From assembly GCA_005116955.1 (NCBI GenBank), contig SWDI01000005.1, positions 610,013-674,012 of the forward strand: a stretch of 64,000 nucleotides of DNA. The letters are read 5' to 3'. The DNA is from Nitrospira sp. (GTDB lineage Bacteria; Nitrospirota; Nitrospiria; Nitrospirales; Nitrospiraceae). The stretch's first letter is position 1, and every line of letters starts with the position of its first letter. Below are positions 8,485-18,098 of the stretch, piece after piece. The notes under the pieces are model-generated. The model was not told where the DNA came from, ran no database searches, and saw only the letters and a program-made list of their open reading frames with translations. The position numbers were made by a program, and so were the translations under genes.

Positions 8485-9171
8485 TCAACTCTGCTGATGA
8501 GCGGCCTTGGGTTTGTGTACCTGCCCATCCAATATCGGCTTGAGCACTTTCAGCACTTGCTCCACGATGACCTCGTACCCTTCCTTGGTTGGATGAATAC
8601 CGTCAGCCTGATTCAACGTGGATGAACCACCCACCCCTTCGAGGAAAAAGGGGATGAGGAGAAGCTGGCACTCTTTGGCCAGCATCCGGTACATGGCTTC
8701 GAAGCTGGCCGTGTAGTCCTGTCCGTAATTCGGCGGCAGCTTCATCCCGGCCAAGACCACCGTCGTACCGGATTCCTCTAACTGTCGGATGATCTGACGG
8801 AGATTACTTTGTGTTTGATCCACGGGGAGCCCTCGAAGTCCATCGTTTGCACCCAATTCGAGAATCACCAGCTCAGGCTTATTATTCAGGATCCAGGGTA
8901 CGCGTCGAAGTCCGCCGGCCGTCGTATCGCCGCTCACACCAGCGTTGATCACCCGATAGCGGTAGCCAAGGCTATCAAGTCGGCGTTGAAGTTGAGCCGG
9001 GTAGGATTCAACGGTCTGTACCCCGAGTCCGGCAGTAAGACTGTCACCAAACGCCACGATACGGGGCCTCGTGTCTGATGCTGAGGTGGAGGCTGCATCC
9101 AAGACCAACGGCCAGAATAGAAGCACAAACATCAGCAGCGGAATCAGATGAAGTGGTCGTGATAATGGCAT
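8485..9171 (-). CDS. tesA: Arylesterase / lysophospholipase L1-type GDSL hydrolase
   Basis: 228 aa from the ATG at 9171; a longer frame to 9237 adds a non-signal-like stretch. An N-terminal hydrophobic signal (LHLIPLLMFVLLFWPLVLDA) is followed by the SGNH blocks: block I AFGDSLTAGLGV with the nucleophile Ser, block II Gly in INAGVSGDTTAGGL, block III ELGANDGLRG with Asn, and block V DGIHPTKEGY with Asp and His. Periplasmic thioesterase/esterase/lysophospholipase by family. It is divergent from the ABC ATPase-permease pair at 9258, the same arrangement as tesA next to ybbA-ybbP in many Proteobacteria. Confidence 0.92.
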   Translation of the reverse strand: MPLSRPLHLIPLLMFVLLFWPLVLDAASTSASDTRPRIVAFGDSLTAGLGVQTVESYPAQLQRRLDSLGYRYRVINAGVSGDTTAGGLRRVPWILNNKPELVILELGANDGLRGLPVDQTQSNLRQIIRQLEESGTTVVLAGMKLPPNYGQDYTASFEAMYRMLAKECQLLLIPFFLEGVGGSSTLNQADGIHPTKEGYEVIVEQVLKVLKPILDGQVHKPKAAHQQS

Positions 9172-9257
9172 AACGTGATACAAAACTAGCTCACATCCAT
9201 CCAGACAGTATAATATCGTACAATGTTTCTTTCTCACCGAAGAAGTGAACAGTTTTC

Positions 9258-10034
9258 ATGATCAGCGTCAAACACGTCTCGATGGTTCTACCAGCCGCAG
9301 GTCGTTCCGTCACAATTCTTGACCGCATCACCTTTGACATCCCGGCCAAGCAGACGGTCGCGATTGTGGGGCCCTCAGGAAGCGGCAAATCGACATTGCT
9401 TGGGTTGATGGCCGGCCTCGATCGACCAACCACCGGATCTATTCAGCTCGATGGAACAGATATCACGACGATGGGTGAAAGCCAGATGGCCCGATTTCGA
9501 CGTGAAAAAGTCGGCTATATCTTTCAATCCTTTCATCTTATTCCCACCCTGACGGCCATCGAGAACGTGGCAGTTCCCCTCGAACTCAGTGGCGAGAGGC
9601 GCGCTGGTGAACGGGCCGCAGAATTGCTGGCTGCGGTCGGGTTGTCCAGCCGTATGGAACACTATCCAGTCCAATTATCCGGAGGGGAACAACAACGAGT
9701 CGCCGTGGCCCGGGCCTTTGCCTGCCGTCCACCCATCTTATTGGCCGATGAACCGACCGGCAATCTGGATAGTTCCACCGGTGGCCATGTCATTGCGCTG
9801 CTGCTCTCACTGCATCGCGATCATGGAACCACACTCGTGCTCGTGACGCACGATTCCACTCTAGCTTCATCGATGCAGCGCGTGCTGTCCCTCCGTGACG
9901 GGCGTGTGGAGTCTGATTCCATGCCCTCGTATTCGGGATCAATCAGTGACGTCACAACTGATTCTCCACGCAAGAATCAAGTGGTTCCCGCCGATCAGTC
10001 ACTCTCTGATTCTGCGCCAGAATCCCGCCCATGA
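9258..10034 (+). CDS. ABC transporter ATP-binding protein (YbbA/LolD type)
   Basis: A 258-aa ATPase. Walker A is [16 protein letters not shown] (residues ~38-53), the Q-loop lies in [18 protein letters not shown], the signature is [16 protein letters not shown], Walker B is [12 protein letters not shown] and the H-loop His is in LVLVTHD. This belongs to the LolD/MacB/YbbA class that works with FtsX-like permeases. The ATGA overlap with the next gene indicates coupled translation. A TATAAT at 9209-9214 upstream could be its -10, but the -35 is weak. A C-terminal Ser/Pro-rich tail of about 35 residues goes beyond the usual domain. Substrate unknown; probably a lipid or lipoprotein envelope component. 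Confidence 0.93.
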   Translation: MISVKHVSMVLPAAGRSVTILDRITFDIPAKQTVAIVGPSGSGKSTLLGLMAGLDRPTTGSIQLDGTDITTMGESQMARFRREKVGYIFQSFHLIPTLTAIENVAVPLELSGERRAGERAAELLAAVGLSSRMEHYPVQLSGGEQQRVAVARAFACRPPILLADEPTGNLDSSTGGHVIALLLSLHRDHGTTLVLVTHDSTLASSMQRVLSLRDGRVESDSMPSYSGSISDVTTDSPRKNQVVPADQSLSDSAPESRP

Positions 10035-12700
10035 CATCCTTCATCATCAACATGGCGTGGCGAGAAACGCGCGCGGCATGGCGACACTTTCTCTACTTCT
10101 TGGTCTGTATTGCAATCGGCGTAGGCGCATTGACCGGGGTCTCTCTTTTCGGAACACAGGTCGAACAAGCCGTGACCAAGGAAGCGCGAGGCCTACTCGG
10201 AGGCGACCTTGAAGTCCGTCTCTCCCGCCCGATCAGCTCCATAGGCCAGGAAGTGCTGGATGCGTTGACCGATCGTGGAGTCGCCCTCACCCACGTCAGC
10301 GAGCTCGTTGCGATGGCCGCAAGAGCCGGATCATCCGGAAGTGGACAACCGACACAGATCATCGAGCTCAAAGCCATCGGACCTCAGTATCCATTGTATG
10401 GCACGCTCCGACTGGAGCCACAGAGCGACTTCGTGGACCTGCTTCGCCAACAAACGCGCCAGTGCCCGGACCGTACCTGTTTTGGAGTGGTCGTGCAGGA
10501 ATCTCTCCTGATCCGGATGGGGCTCACGGTGGGAGATCAACTCAGGATCGGACAAGGTCTGTTCATCATCACTGGGGTGGTCAGGACGGAACCGGATCGC
10601 ATGGCTAATGCCTTCAGCCTTGGCCCCCGTGTGTTGATGTCACAAGAGGGGCTTCGTACAGCGGAGTTGATCAAGGTCGGCAGCCGGTTGCGTGAACGAT
10701 ATCTCCTGAAAGTCCCAAGCACTATGGCGCCTGAGCCGTTGCTCTACGAGTTGAGGGAACGACTTGCGCTCGACGCTGCCCGCGTGTCCAGTTACCGAGA
10801 CGCACAGCCGCAGCTGAAACAGTCGTTGGAACAACTGACCCGTTATTTGGGCTTGATCGGATTGACGGCGCTATTTGTAGGAGGCTTGGGGGTCGCCACA
10901 TCGGTTCATGCCTTTGTGCGAGACAAGCTCCATACGATCGCCATCTTGAAGACAGTCGGCGCAGATTCTTCCACGATCATCCAGACCTATGGGTTACAAG
11001 CCATGATCCTTGGGCTAGGTGGAAGCTTGGTTGGTCTGATGATCGGTGTGCTGCTCCACCAAGGACTTCCGTGGTTGATCGCAGCGCTGATGGCATCGGA
11101 TCTTCTTGACCAATTGGGATTCACTCAGGGAGGAATAGCGCTTCCCCTGGCTCCCTTGGCCAAAGGATTGGCCTTGGGTGTCCTATCAACGCTTCTGTTT
11201 ACACTGTGGCCATTACTGACGATTCGCGACATCAAACCGGCTCGGATTTTTCGCCGTGATGTCGCCCCGCTTGCCTCCTCCAGCCCCTCAGACCGGACCC
11301 AATGGTGGATATTCTGGAAGGGGCTTGACCCAGCAAAGGCCATCACGTCGATTAGTATCGGCTTGGGATTGGCGCTCTTATCGATCTGGCAAGCTAATTC
11401 TTGGAGAGTGGGTCTGCTCTTTATCTTGGCGTTTGCCGCCGCGGTGCTGCTGTTGGGAACCTCAGCCCATCTGGTACTCGGCGCCCTTAAGAACGGACCA
11501 CGCCCTGAGGCGCTCATCCTTCGCCAGGCGCTGGGGAACGTGGTGCGACCGGGTAACCAGGTCGTGAACATCACGATTGCAATCGGAATCGGCGTGATGG
11601 TGGTGACCACGGTGTCGCTCGTTGAACGATCGCTCCTCGCGCAAGTCAGTGAGAATCGGCCGACCGACTCACCAACATTTTTCTTCATCGATATCCAGCC
11701 CGATCAAGCGGAAGGATTCGTCAGCCTCTTGCACCAACGGTCCAGCGATCAGGCCCCCAAGCTGACCCCGTTGGTGCGATCTCGACTCGCTGGCCTGAAG
11801 GGGGAACCAGTCAAAATCGAAGCGACATCGGAGGAGGAAGAACAGAAAGAGAAAGCTGCCCAGAAGGAAGAACGGCGGAAGAAGTGGTACCTGACGCGCG
11901 AGTACGTCCTAACCTTCCTCCATGATCTTCCCAAAGACAACAAGGTCGTTCGGGGCGAGTGGTGGAAACCGGGACAGCTCTTTACCAAACCGCTGATCTC
12001 GATCGAGGAGGATGCGGCGAAGCAACTTGACCTCACAGTCGGAGACACCCTTGAGCTCGACATACAAGGAACACCCATCACTGGAGAGATCAGCAGCATT
12101 CGACAAGTGGAGTGGGGGAACTTCTCGACCAACTTCTATATGATCTTTTCTCCGGGCGCCCTCGATGGAGCTCCGCATACCTATGTGGCCACCGCTCGTG
12201 TTGTCCCGTCCGAAGAGGTAGCCTTACAGCAAGCAGTCGTCGCATCCTTTCCTAATGTGACAGCCATCAATATGGGCGACGTCCTCGACAGTTTTGCGAA
12301 GGTATTGGATCGACTGTCCCTCGCCATTCGTGCTGTTGCGCTGTTCTGTGTACTGTCCGGCGGCCTGGTGATGGCCGCCGCCCTGGCGGCGACACGCTAT
12401 CGTCGGTTGTACGAGTCAGTCATTCTGAAAGCCCTGGGAGCGACTCGCAGCATGATCGCACGTTCATTTGCAGTCGAATATGCGTTGTTGGGGGCCTTGG
12501 GTGGGTTGCTCGGCTGTGCGCTGGCCAGTGTGCTGTCGTGGGCTGTTCTGGAGACCGTGTTTGATCTCTCCTGGGACCTTCAACCAGCTGTTCTGGCTGT
12601 GGGTGTCGCAGCTACGATCATGCTCACCATGCTGGTAGGCTTCCTCAGCACCTATCGAATTCTCGGCCAACCACCGTTGTCCGTGCTTCGGCAGGAGTAA
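10031..12700 (+). CDS. FtsX-like ABC permease (YbbP type)
   Basis: An 889-aa integral membrane protein with an N-terminal helix (residues ~15-40), a large periplasmic region, then three groups of helices (~265-400, ~430-530 and ~760-885), giving the duplicated FtsX/MacB_PCD arrangement of YbbP-like permeases. The FtsX core motif is seen as TVGADSSTIIQTYGLQAMIL and again as ALGATRSMIARSFAVEYALL. A very charged stretch of Glu/Lys near residues 596-625 interrupts the second periplasmic domain. It is encoded with the ATPase just upstream (4-bp overlap). The pair is expected to move lipids or lipoproteins or to do mechanical work across the envelope, not import a small solute. Confidence 0.92.
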   Translation: MTSFIINMAWRETRAAWRHFLYFLVCIAIGVGALTGVSLFGTQVEQAVTKEARGLLGGDLEVRLSRPISSIGQEVLDALTDRGVALTHVSELVAMAARAGSSGSGQPTQIIELKAIGPQYPLYGTLRLEPQSDFVDLLRQQTRQCPDRTCFGVVVQESLLIRMGLTVGDQLRIGQGLFIITGVVRTEPDRMANAFSLGPRVLMSQEGLRTAELIKVGSRLRERYLLKVPSTMAPEPLLYELRERLALDAARVSSYRDAQPQLKQSLEQLTRYLGLIGLTALFVGGLGVATSVHAFVRDKLHTIAILKTVGADSSTIIQTYGLQAMILGLGGSLVGLMIGVLLHQGLPWLIAALMASDLLDQLGFTQGGIALPLAPLAKGLALGVLSTLLFTLWPLLTIRDIKPARIFRRDVAPLASSSPSDRTQWWIFWKGLDPAKAITSISIGLGLALLSIWQANSWRVGLLFILAFAAAVLLLGTSAHLVLGALKNGPRPEALILRQALGNVVRPGNQVVNITIAIGIGVMVVTTVSLVERSLLAQVSENRPTDSPTFFFIDIQPDQAEGFVSLLHQRSSDQAPKLTPLVRSRLAGLKGEPVKIEATSEEEEQKEKAAQKEERRKKWYLTREYVLTFLHDLPKDNKVVRGEWWKPGQLFTKPLISIEEDAAKQLDLTVGDTLELDIQGTPITGEISSIRQVEWGNFSTNFYMIFSPGALDGAPHTYVATARVVPSEEVALQQAVVASFPNVTAINMGDVLDSFAKVLDRLSLAIRAVALFCVLSGGLVMAAALAATRYRRLYESVILKALGATRSMIARSFAVEYALLGALGGLLGCALASVLSWAVLETVFDLSWDLQPAVLAVGVAATIMLTMLVGFLSTYRILGQPPLSVLRQE

Positions 12701-12805
12701 CAGATGCAATAGCTACAGTTGCCTGCGCATTCCCTTCCGTCGGTTCATGTGATAAGCCCCTCAGCTGGTGTATAACCAAGATCGATTTACCTTGTAGATT
12801 CTTCC

Positions 12806-13852
12806 ATGAGACCTTGGCTGGTTATAATCCTGGTGAGTGGGTGCTTTGGCCTTACAGGTCGCTTCGAGAGGATTGTGGAGCCAGTTGACGTATTCGGTAA
12901 CGTGAAACAAGGAGAGCTCTACAGTTCAGCTTCAAAGATGATTGATGACTGGTACGCAATCGAAGCGATTGACACACAAACCTTTGCTATCAATGAACCG
13001 AAATCTTCCCAGTACAATACATCCTATCTGATTGTCGGTGACGCGCGGGCCATCGTGTTCGATGCAGGAAGCGGCGAACGGCTTCCCGGATCTCGATCCA
13101 TGCGTGAGGTCGCTGAGCAATACACAGACAAACCGATCACACTCATCCTGTCGCACTTTCATTATGACCACATCTACGACGCTGCTACATTCGACGGCAT
13201 CACACTCATCGACCGTCCGGAAATCCGCACCAGTATCAAAGGCGGAGTCTTCACCATCAGCCCATGGGAATCGCTCGACACGAAGCGGCGCTCGCTGAAG
13301 GTGGCGTCCATCATCGCCGATGGCGACGTCATTGATCTGGGAGGTCGCACACTCGACGTACTCAACCTGCCTGGACATACCACGGAGTCAACGGTCCTGT
13401 TCGATAGAGTCCGCAATCAAGTCTTTGCCGGTGATTTCGTCTACCGCCATCTCGGTGGAATCATTGCCTTTGCGCCGGGATCTGATCTCGTGGCGTACAA
13501 GGCAAACAGCACCCGGTTATTGCAACTCACCAACCCCGACACGCTGTTTTTTGGCGCGCACGGCGTTCCAAGATTCGGTCGTGATTGGCTGACGCTGCTG
13601 GACAATGAACTTGAGAAGATCGTTAGAGGTGAAGCGGAATACCGATACGTCGCCCATTATCTGGCCCCTGGCATCCCGTGGAGGGTGCACCAGAATGACG
13701 AGATGACAATCTACACCACACCCCTGGTCGATCCACAGCTATTCTGGTCTAAATGGATGCTGCTCGTGTTGGCCACCGTCTTCATACTGTCACTGTGCTT
13801 GCTCCATCGCATTGCCCGACTACCCTTCGCTCCTGTCCAGAGGGACGAGTAG
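12806..13852 (+). CDS. Membrane-anchored metallo-beta-lactamase-fold hydrolase
   Basis: A 348-aa protein. A short N-terminal hydrophobic segment (LVIILVSGCFGLTG) may be a signal, and a C-terminal transmembrane helix (WMLLVLATVFILSLCLLHRI, about 310-330) is followed by a basic tail. The MBL metal site is clear: HFHYDHIYDA (HxHxDH), LNLPGHTTESTVLFD with the third His, FAGDFVYR with the bridging Asp, and FGAHG with the last His. It belongs to the broad GloB-like MBL group with periplasmic or membrane location. No substrate can be read from sequence or from the unrelated neighbours. Confidence 0.82.
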   Translation: MRPWLVIILVSGCFGLTGRFERIVEPVDVFGNVKQGELYSSASKMIDDWYAIEAIDTQTFAINEPKSSQYNTSYLIVGDARAIVFDAGSGERLPGSRSMREVAEQYTDKPITLILSHFHYDHIYDAATFDGITLIDRPEIRTSIKGGVFTISPWESLDTKRRSLKVASIIADGDVIDLGGRTLDVLNLPGHTTESTVLFDRVRNQVFAGDFVYRHLGGIIAFAPGSDLVAYKANSTRLLQLTNPDTLFFGAHGVPRFGRDWLTLLDNELEKIVRGEAEYRYVAHYLAPGIPWRVHQNDEMTIYTTPLVDPQLFWSKWMLLVLATVFILSLCLLHRIARLPFAPVQRDE

Positions 13853-13962
13853 GCAAGTGTGTGCTGCGAATTACCGCATCGAAGTAAAAGCGAAGAACTG
13901 GCAAGGTGGAACAAAACCAGCTGAGAGGCTATGGCTATAGCGACAGAATAGGCGGGACCGCG

Positions 13963-14466
13963 CTAGACCGAGTGTAGGAGTTCTGGCAACCAGACATCGA
14001 TGAGCTGACGAATGCGCCGCTCATCGCTGCGATGGAGTTTGGTGAAGCGCAGGCCAATCGCACCATCAGCGATGGAGCGCACAACCGCCTCCTCAATCGT
14101 CACCGGGAAAGAATTGTCCGAATACTGGAATTCCAGTTCCAGTCGCGAGCCAATCCTCATAGGAGCAGTGGAACGAATTCGGCATCCACGAATCGACAGA
14201 TTATCTATCACGCCCTCATACCCTAGTCGGGGAGAGGGTGAGGATCGGCGAGATTTAAACCAGACCGGGAAGGACACCTCGACGCGATCGAAGCTGCGAC
14301 GGGGATTGGGCGTGCGGCGCCCAAGGAATGTTCGAAAGCGATCGGCGCAGAGCTGACATCGAAACGGATAGATTGTCAGACCACCCAGCAGAACATCAGA
14401 AAGAGATTTTCTTGCCGCGAGGCGGATTTTGCTCGCCCCGCAAGCTGGACAACTGAGAGTAGACAT
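13963..14466 (-). CDS. PilZ domain protein with N-terminal Cys motif
   Basis: 167 aa from ATG 14466, preceded by GGGAAG as ribosome site. The N-terminus holds a zinc-ribbon-like pair, SCPACGAS and FRCQLCADRF, about 30 residues apart. The PilZ part starts near residue 55: RRSFDRVEVSFPVWF supplies an R-rich c-di-GMP arm, and IDNLSIRGCRIRS corresponds to the second (D/N)xSxxG motif. These are the two c-di-GMP contact motifs of the family, so binding is plausible. No partner flagellar or cellulose genes are close. It is a stand-alone leftward gene. Confidence 0.85.
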   Translation of the reverse strand: MSTLSCPACGASKIRLAARKSLSDVLLGGLTIYPFRCQLCADRFRTFLGRRTPNPRRSFDRVEVSFPVWFKSRRSSPSPRLGYEGVIDNLSIRGCRIRSTAPMRIGSRLELEFQYSDNSFPVTIEEAVVRSIADGAIGLRFTKLHRSDERRIRQLIDVWLPELLHSV

Positions 14467-14686
14467 CGAACTTCCCAACAAAACTTACGTGGTATTGTAA
14501 CGTGCCGCTAGGCAGCCAACAACCTGGGGAAATCACTAGGCCGGATCTCCAATAAAACCTGAGTGACCTGAGACCTCCCCTGATGATGGACTTAATAGAA
14601 ATAGAGGAGCAGTGCCTGTAGGGGAATTCTCATCGCAGCCACTTGATGTAGAACCATTTATTGCAGAGCGTCTGTCTTGTATGCAT

Positions 14687-17416
14687 CTAGCGAGTTAGTC
14701 CAAGGGGCTGAAGTGCACCTCCTTCCCGTTCGCGGAAGGAGACCGCAATACGAAGTTGTTCGAAGTATTGCTCCAGGGTTTTCCCTCCTAGATCGATCTT
14801 GCGGGCAGCGAAGAACGCGCGTACGTCTTGCTCGAGCTCCGGAGTTGCCAGGCCGACGATGCCCCCGCACATACGCCTGAGGCCTTGTTTGGGGAACAGC
14901 CGGTCCATCTGATCCCAGTTCGCCTTCACAAACTCCCAGGCCTGTTCTCGCCCATCCACATTCATCATCAGCGCCCCGACGATAAACGGGGCGTCTTGGG
15001 TGCGGATCTCGCCGTTGATCGTCCTGGTTAGTGTCCGCTTGAGTAATTCCTTTGGCCGAAAGGCGGCCAACGAAAAGAGATACCGACGCTCCTCTTGTGG
15101 GGTGGAAGCAGTGCGATAACGCTCTGAGAATTCTTCGTAACGCGCCTCATCCCCAACATGAGCCAGAATCGCGACGAGAGCAGGAACGACATTCGCGTCG
15201 GCGGTCGACGGGTCTTTTCGGTATTGCTGATACCGTTCTGCCGCTTGCTGCTGTGTTGCCGGGTCGTTACCAAGCTTGCCAAGTGCGCCGATGAGATCTC
15301 CTCGCAGCTGTCTGACAAGATCTGATTCACCCGGCTTCGGATCCCACCCAAGTTCTTTCACCACCAGGCCCACTCGACCACAAACCAGCGCTTCCAATGC
15401 CACTCGATTCTCCGGTGTGGTAATCCTGTTCAAGAAGGAGAAGGAGTCGAGTAACACCGTCCAGACATTTCTGTCTCGCTCATCCTTGAAACGTGCGGTG
15501 AGTTGGAAATAGTCGGGAAGCGGCATCAGTCCCGCCACAGTCGTAGCCCAGGCGTCGCTGATGAGGTTGAATCGTTCCATCGCAGCCAGACGGTCAAGAC
15601 CCTGATCGAGTAGTAGCTGCAGAAGCGCACCATGATGGCGAACCCGATAAAATCCATGGCCACCCTCGTTGACAAAGATGGAGATAACCCCCGCTGGGAG
15701 TCCGATCGTCGTCTCACGCTCTGTGAGCAACAACCGACGATGTTCCACACGGTCGCCGATGTTCAGGCGAATCTGAACCGGGATCTGCCAGAGCTGTTCC
15801 GACACCGACTGTTGCATGAGATAGGTGAAGCGCTGCTGCGAGAGCTGCAATTCTTGACCACATACTTCCGCCGTCACCAAGGGGAAACCTGGCTGAAAGA
15901 TCCAGCCGTCCATCAGCTCGGGAACCGGCTGGCGGGCGACCGTGCCAAGCGCGGTCCACAAATCTTTGGTATCGGCATTGCCGTAGGCGTGGGCGCGAAG
16001 ATACTGTCGGACCCCGTCACGGAACACGACCGGACCGATATGTTGTTCCAACATGCGGAGGACTGACGCGCCTTTTTCATAGGTCAGAATATCGAACATC
16101 GCATCCGCATCTTTGGGGGCATGGACCGGGAATTCAATCGGCCTGGTGCTCATGAGCCCATCGACGGAGAACGCGGCCGCGCGGGCGACGCTGAATGTTT
16201 CCCACCGTTTCCATTCTGGCTTCCAGGCGTCGACGGCCAGCATCTCCATGAAGGTCGCGAAGGCCTCGTTCAACCAGAGTCCGTTCCACCACGACATGGT
16301 AACCAAGTCGCCGAACCACATATGGGCGTTCTCATGAGCCACGACATCGGCAATTCGTTCGAGCTCAGCGTGTGTTCCTGTCCGTTGATCGACAAGCAGT
16401 GCCGTCTCACGGAACGTGATCGCCCCGAGATTTTCCATGGCCCCGGATGCAAAGTCTGGGATCGCTAGAAGATCCAGCTTGTCTCCTGGGTACGCGACGC
16501 CGTAGTAGTCTTCGAAAAACTTCAACGACGCGGCGGCAATCTCCTGCCCGAAGGACGTGAGTGGCTGTTTCCCAGGAATCGTCCAGAGCCGAAGCGGTGT
16601 CTTCCCGACATAGACTGGCGTCGTTGCTTCGATCTGCCCCACGATAAAGGCCACCAGATAGGTCGACATGTTGATGCTATCGGCAAAACGTACGACCTTC
16701 TTGTTGTGCTCAATCGATTCAGAGAGGACCGTCGTATTTGACACCGCGGTGAGGCGTGGATCGATAACCAATGTCGTCGCGAAGATGGCTTTGAAATCCG
16801 GCTCATCCCAGCAGGGAAAGGCGCGCCGTGCATCGGTGGCTTCGAATTGCGTGGCTGCGAGGGTTTGCATGGCTCCCGACGAGTCTTTGTAGGTACTCCG
16901 ATAGAACCCCCGGAGCTGGTCGTTCAGTTTTCCTTCAAATGATAGAACAAGCTTCCATTCGTCTGGATCAATGGCCTCTTGAAATGACAACCTGGCCCGT
17001 TGGGTCTTTGGCTCCAATTCGATAGACGCCTTGAGTGGCTGCCGGTTAGGTCCTTCCACGACCGCAGACTGAAGCGCAAGATCGACGGCGTTCAACAGAA
17101 TCGTCTGCGTCGCCTGTAGCACTGTGACGGTGATCGTGACGTGGCCTGTAAACGTCGCCGTCGAGAGATCCGGTTCAAGCCGCAAGTCATACCGAGTCGG
17201 AATCACATGCCTCGGGAGCCGATACGGATCGTTGCTGCCTGAAATATTATCAACACTCATGTCTTCACCTTGTGGTCTGATTGTTGTTGAAGCGTCTGCG
17301 GATTCGGATGGTACGAGTGTATACGCTATTGGTGCGGTGAGAAGGAAGCGGGCCTGTCGACCAAGTGCCTGTAGGACCTCTCGTCTGCTGAGCGAGTGCT
17401 CATGTCTTGGGGACAT
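14687..17416 (-). CDS. M1-family zinc aminopeptidase with a Tat-like signal
   Basis: 909 aa from the ATG at 17416. The M1 exopeptidase motif GAMEN lies near residue 325, the zinc site HENAH near 361-365 and the distal Glu in NEAFATF. The ERAP1-like C-terminal helical domain fills residues ~530-900. The N-terminus has SRREVLQALGRQARFLL, a fair twin-arginine match followed by a hydrophobic stretch ending near SESADAS, so export is likely. An internal ATG at 17260 has a better ribosome site (AGGTGAAGAC) and would give a cytoplasmic form. The ATG used overlaps rpiA by 17 bp. It is the last gene of the pgi-pgl-glk-rpiA operon; why a peptidase sits there is unclear. Confidence 0.88.
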   Translation of the reverse strand: MSPRHEHSLSRREVLQALGRQARFLLTAPIAYTLVPSESADASTTIRPQGEDMSVDNISGSNDPYRLPRHVIPTRYDLRLEPDLSTATFTGHVTITVTVLQATQTILLNAVDLALQSAVVEGPNRQPLKASIELEPKTQRARLSFQEAIDPDEWKLVLSFEGKLNDQLRGFYRSTYKDSSGAMQTLAATQFEATDARRAFPCWDEPDFKAIFATTLVIDPRLTAVSNTTVLSESIEHNKKVVRFADSINMSTYLVAFIVGQIEATTPVYVGKTPLRLWTIPGKQPLTSFGQEIAAASLKFFEDYYGVAYPGDKLDLLAIPDFASGAMENLGAITFRETALLVDQRTGTHAELERIADVVAHENAHMWFGDLVTMSWWNGLWLNEAFATFMEMLAVDAWKPEWKRWETFSVARAAAFSVDGLMSTRPIEFPVHAPKDADAMFDILTYEKGASVLRMLEQHIGPVVFRDGVRQYLRAHAYGNADTKDLWTALGTVARQPVPELMDGWIFQPGFPLVTAEVCGQELQLSQQRFTYLMQQSVSEQLWQIPVQIRLNIGDRVEHRRLLLTERETTIGLPAGVISIFVNEGGHGFYRVRHHGALLQLLLDQGLDRLAAMERFNLISDAWATTVAGLMPLPDYFQLTARFKDERDRNVWTVLLDSFSFLNRITTPENRVALEALVCGRVGLVVKELGWDPKPGESDLVRQLRGDLIGALGKLGNDPATQQQAAERYQQYRKDPSTADANVVPALVAILAHVGDEARYEEFSERYRTASTPQEERRYLFSLAAFRPKELLKRTLTRTINGEIRTQDAPFIVGALMMNVDGREQAWEFVKANWDQMDRLFPKQGLRRMCGGIVGLATPELEQDVRAFFAARKIDLGGKTLEQYFEQLRIAVSFREREGGALQPLGLTR

Positions 17417-18098
17417 GGAGGGTGTGAACGCCTTGAGGTGTACCGACAATCAAGACGTTGGTTCGACCGACAAAGAGCCCTGTCTCCACCACGCCAGGGA
17501 TGAGGTTCAGTGCTGTTTCCAGTTCACCCGGCTGACTGATGCGGTCGATATGCACGTCAAGGATTAGGTTCCCGGCCTCGGTCCTAAACGGAGTCCCGTT
17601 GCGTTCTCTGAGTACCACGCGGCTTTTGGTGAGCACTTCGATTTCTCGTGCGGTACTGCCCCATCCAAAGTGGATCACTTCGATAGGGAGTGGGAAGGAT
17701 CCTCCGAGCACCGGCACCTGTTTCGTGTGGTCAACCATCACGATGAACTGCTTTGCAGACGCAGCCACGATCTTTTCTTTCAACAACGCGCCCCCACCGC
17801 CTTTGATCAGATTGAAATGGGGGTCAACTTGGTCCGCTCCATCGATGGCGACATCGATCTCCCACCGATTCTCGGCGTCGATCAGTGGAATGCCGGCCTG
17901 CTTGGCAAGCACGGCAGTCTCTTGCGACGTGGGCACGCCTCGCAGCTTCATGCCGGCCTTGACCTGTTCGCCAAGCGCCACCAGAAGATGTTTAGCCGTT
18001 GATCCTGTCCCCAAGCCGACGACCATGCCGTCGCGGACGAATTCACTAGCTTTTAGGGCAGCCGCTTTCTTGAGGTGATCGAGATCAACCAACGTCAT
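17400..18098 (-). CDS. rpiA: Ribose-5-phosphate isomerase A
   Basis: A 232-aa protein of normal RpiA length. Motifs: VGLGTGSTAKHLLVALGE (residues ~27-44), IDGADQVDPHFNLIKGGGGA with the catalytic Asp and Lys, LLKEKIVAASAKQFIVMVD (phosphate and base region), and PLPIEVIHFG. It interconverts ribose-5-P and ribulose-5-P in the cytoplasm. The start overlaps the glk stop by 4 bp (ATGA), so it is translationally coupled inside the sugar-phosphate operon. Confidence 0.96.
   Translation of the reverse strand: MTLVDLDHLKKAAALKASEFVRDGMVVGLGTGSTAKHLLVALGEQVKAGMKLRGVPTSQETAVLAKQAGIPLIDAENRWEIDVAIDGADQVDPHFNLIKGGGGALLKEKIVAASAKQFIVMVDHTKQVPVLGGSFPLPIEVIHFGWGSTAREIEVLTKSRVVLRERNGTPFRTEAGNLILDVHIDRISQPGELETALNLIPGVVETGLFVGRTNVLIVGTPQGVHTLHVPKT

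Noticed and set aside
11125-11688. A 187-codon leftward frame inside ybbP
   Set aside because: Fully antisense to a well-supported permease; low-quality composition.
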